A stretch of 64,000 nt of DNA. Origin: Mesostigma viride. Taxonomy: Eukaryota; Streptophyta; Mesostigmatophyceae; Mesostigmatales; Mesostigmataceae. Position 1 is the stretch's first letter, and each line of letters opens with the position of its first letter. This document shows, one piece after another, positions 62,391 to 64,000 of the stretch. A program made the position numbers and the translations under genes. The notes beneath the pieces are model-generated. The model was not told where the DNA came from. It searched no databases and was given only the letters and a program-made list of their open reading frames with translations. The stretch lies in assembly GCA_009746045.1 (NCBI GenBank), contig RPFO01000229.1, forward strand, positions 120,001 to 184,000. Reading direction: 5' to 3'.

Positions 62391-63565
62391 ATTGAATTGA
62401 ATTGAATTGAATTGTAACATAACTCCGTTGCATGGGAGAATACGTAGCACATATCCCAGAGAAGGGGCATATGGCTTTTAATACATTCTAAGCTACTTCC
62501 TGCAAGGGTGGGAATGTAAACAACACTTGCTTTAGGTGCCCCAGGGCACCTGCACCCTCATCATGATCTATCACGCTATGCCCAGCTAAGGGGGAGCATG
62601 TCATGTGGGGGAAGATCATCATAGCTATACAAAAGCTAGAACGTGGCATCTCATCAGAGAGCAGCTCTCTGCATGGGCACAACATAACTAAATAAAACTA
62701 GGGCATCATCTGGAGTGTGGCTCATCATAGGCACACATGTACATGGCTAAATAATGCGCGTGGCTCAGCTGGTATAGTGCCAGTAGGAGGCGTACATGTA
62801 CATGGCCACGGTCTATCTATTCTACACTACTACTGCTGTATTCCCCTAAGCTCAGTGGGGCGTCTGGAGTCGCTGGGGCCGCGGGGGTCGCATGCCAGGG
62901 CTGGTGGCCGACGTAGATGGATGGCCGCCCCCTTCCAGTACACCGGCTGCCCCGCCTTGGTCTGCCGGAGCTGGAGGTAGGTCGGCCATAGCTCCCGTCG
63001 CCGTTGTTGCTGCGCCATGCAGGGTCAAGTCGTCGTCAAGGGTGAAGAGAGTCTTCTCGAGCCGCTTGCGGCGTCGGAGAAAAGAAATTTTGTCCGCCGG
63101 GTGAGAAGGAGCGGGGGCGCCCCTGCCTTACCCCGCGCGCGGGGAAGGCGGTGGGCGACCAGCTCAATCTCACCAGTAAGGCCCATGCGACTAAGAATTT
63201 CTCTCTCAATTGCACGTGCAAGCTTCTCGGAATTCTCACCTTCCTCCATGTCGAAGTTCTTGACAATGACGTTGAGGCTGCGCTTGGCGAGCTCGGCCTC
63301 CTCGCGGAGGTCGAGCGTCTGCTGCTGGAGCTGGGCTGCGACGGCGGAGGTGGTGGAGGTGGCGTGCTGTCCGCCCAGGTCGGGATGGGAGGAGCATCGC
63401 CGGCCAGGCCAGCCGGGGCTGGCTGGGCGGCAATGTCCTTCACCGCCTGGGCGGTGAGGCCTGCGGTGTTTTGCAGGACCTTGATGGCAATTGCATTGTC
63501 CTTAAGACGTTGGTCAATGTCGCGGAGCTGGGCGGTGATGGAGTCGGTGGAGGCGGAGGGGGGGG
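62391..63565 (-). mobile_element. ORF1 element, family B, 5'-truncated, ATTGA tail
   Basis: The - strand has ORF1 from the coiled-coil region (ITAQLRDIDQRLKDNAIAIK) through the RRM (VAHRLPRARGKAGAPPLLLT) and CTD to YWKGAAIHL. A 3'UTR, a hairpin with a 3-base insertion (actccgttgcatgggaga on +) and a tail of attga repeats (62391-62415) follow. Frameshifted. 5' boundary approximate. Confidence 0.8.
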
Positions 63566-63589
63566 GGGGTGCCGGAGGCGAGGAGGGCA

Positions 63590-64000
63590 GTGAACAGCCA
63601 TACGCAATACGCAGCCATACGGGGCCCTTGTGTATGGTGTATAATACGCCATACGGGGTATAATACGCAAACCATACGGGGACTCTTGAAAATGCTGTTT
63701 TTTGCATGGTTCAGGGGGTTCTTCAACATTCTGACCAATCAGGCATGTTTTTTGTGTGTTCTTGCAACACCACTTGCCTTTATTTAACACATCATCACAT
63801 AATATTGCCGTTGCCGTCGCTGCATGCCTACAAATACAAGCATTGTACATCTGTTGTTATTAATAATGTCTGTAAATAGCACACGGTCAGTCGGCCAACT
63901 TGCCAAAAGTAATAAGACATTGTGCCAGAAACAGACATCTTGCCTACTCGTGGTAGGCCACCATGCAATATTGATCTACATGAAGCAAGAATCCATACGG
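63590..64000. other. Region with CCATACGG repeats at the window end
   Basis: ccatacgg recurs at about 63600-63680 and again at the last bases; similar to the subterminal motif of the 21257-23007 element. No gene. Confidence 0.4.

Overview
This is nuclear DNA from a eukaryote. It has spliceosomal GT-AG introns of about 0.7-1.0 kb, GC-rich coding sequence, very large microsatellites and a dense, layered load of transposable elements. A Pumilio/PUF regulator, a LIV-1-like ZIP transporter, a copia-like LTR element and L1-type ORF1 proteins fit a photosynthetic protist; a green alga is my best guess, but nothing in the sequence proves it.

Only two host genes are well supported, both on the + strand. 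The first (494-7946, six exons) encodes a PUF RNA-binding protein with a CCCH zinc finger and eight PUF repeats whose base-reading residues predict UGUAUAUA. The second (40442-44310, three exons) encodes a zinc/iron-regulated (ZIP) transporter with a signal peptide and a lumenal/extracellular pair of EF-hands. In both genes the introns and 3' flanks contain serial, decaying copies of the neighbouring exon edge together with its splice site. This is the most unusual pattern in the window.

From 11.9 to 24.8 kb lie nested non-LTR retroelements: a LINE reverse-transcriptase remnant, ORF1-only elements of two families, an REL-endonuclease pseudogene split by an hAT-like element, and a fold-back repeat. 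From 24.8 to 35.5 kb is a complete copia-like LTR element on the - strand (379-bp LTRs, 5-bp target duplication). It is inserted in a ~175-bp tandem repeat, and its gag gene is itself split by a 3.27-kb CACTA-type DNA element. Its pol order reads integrase, protease, reverse transcriptase, RNase H, which is not the standard copia order.

From 35.5 to 40.4 kb are decayed CCCA repeats and an 806-bp hAT-like element. From 44.3 to 47.4 kb no gene is visible. From 47.4 to 52.2 kb are a second LINE 3' end, two ORF1 elements in opposite orientation (one full length with a 13-bp target duplication and an intact 448-codon ORF), and a second ~174-bp tandem repeat. From 52.7 to 55.7 kb is a 2.9-kb tetranucleotide tract. 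From 55.7 to 64.0 kb are more ORF1-element pieces, a candidate DNA element with 30-bp inverted ends carrying a small zinc-finger ORF, and repeats.

The non-LTR elements are tied together by one 3'-terminal hairpin (a CTCC-type stem closed by a CAAC loop) followed by a TTAA or ATTGA tail. It is shared by the RT-encoding LINE, the ORF1-only elements and very short derivatives. This suggests a single RT mobilises several non-autonomous families. Several breaks in reading frame sit in homopolymers, so some may be sequence or assembly errors.
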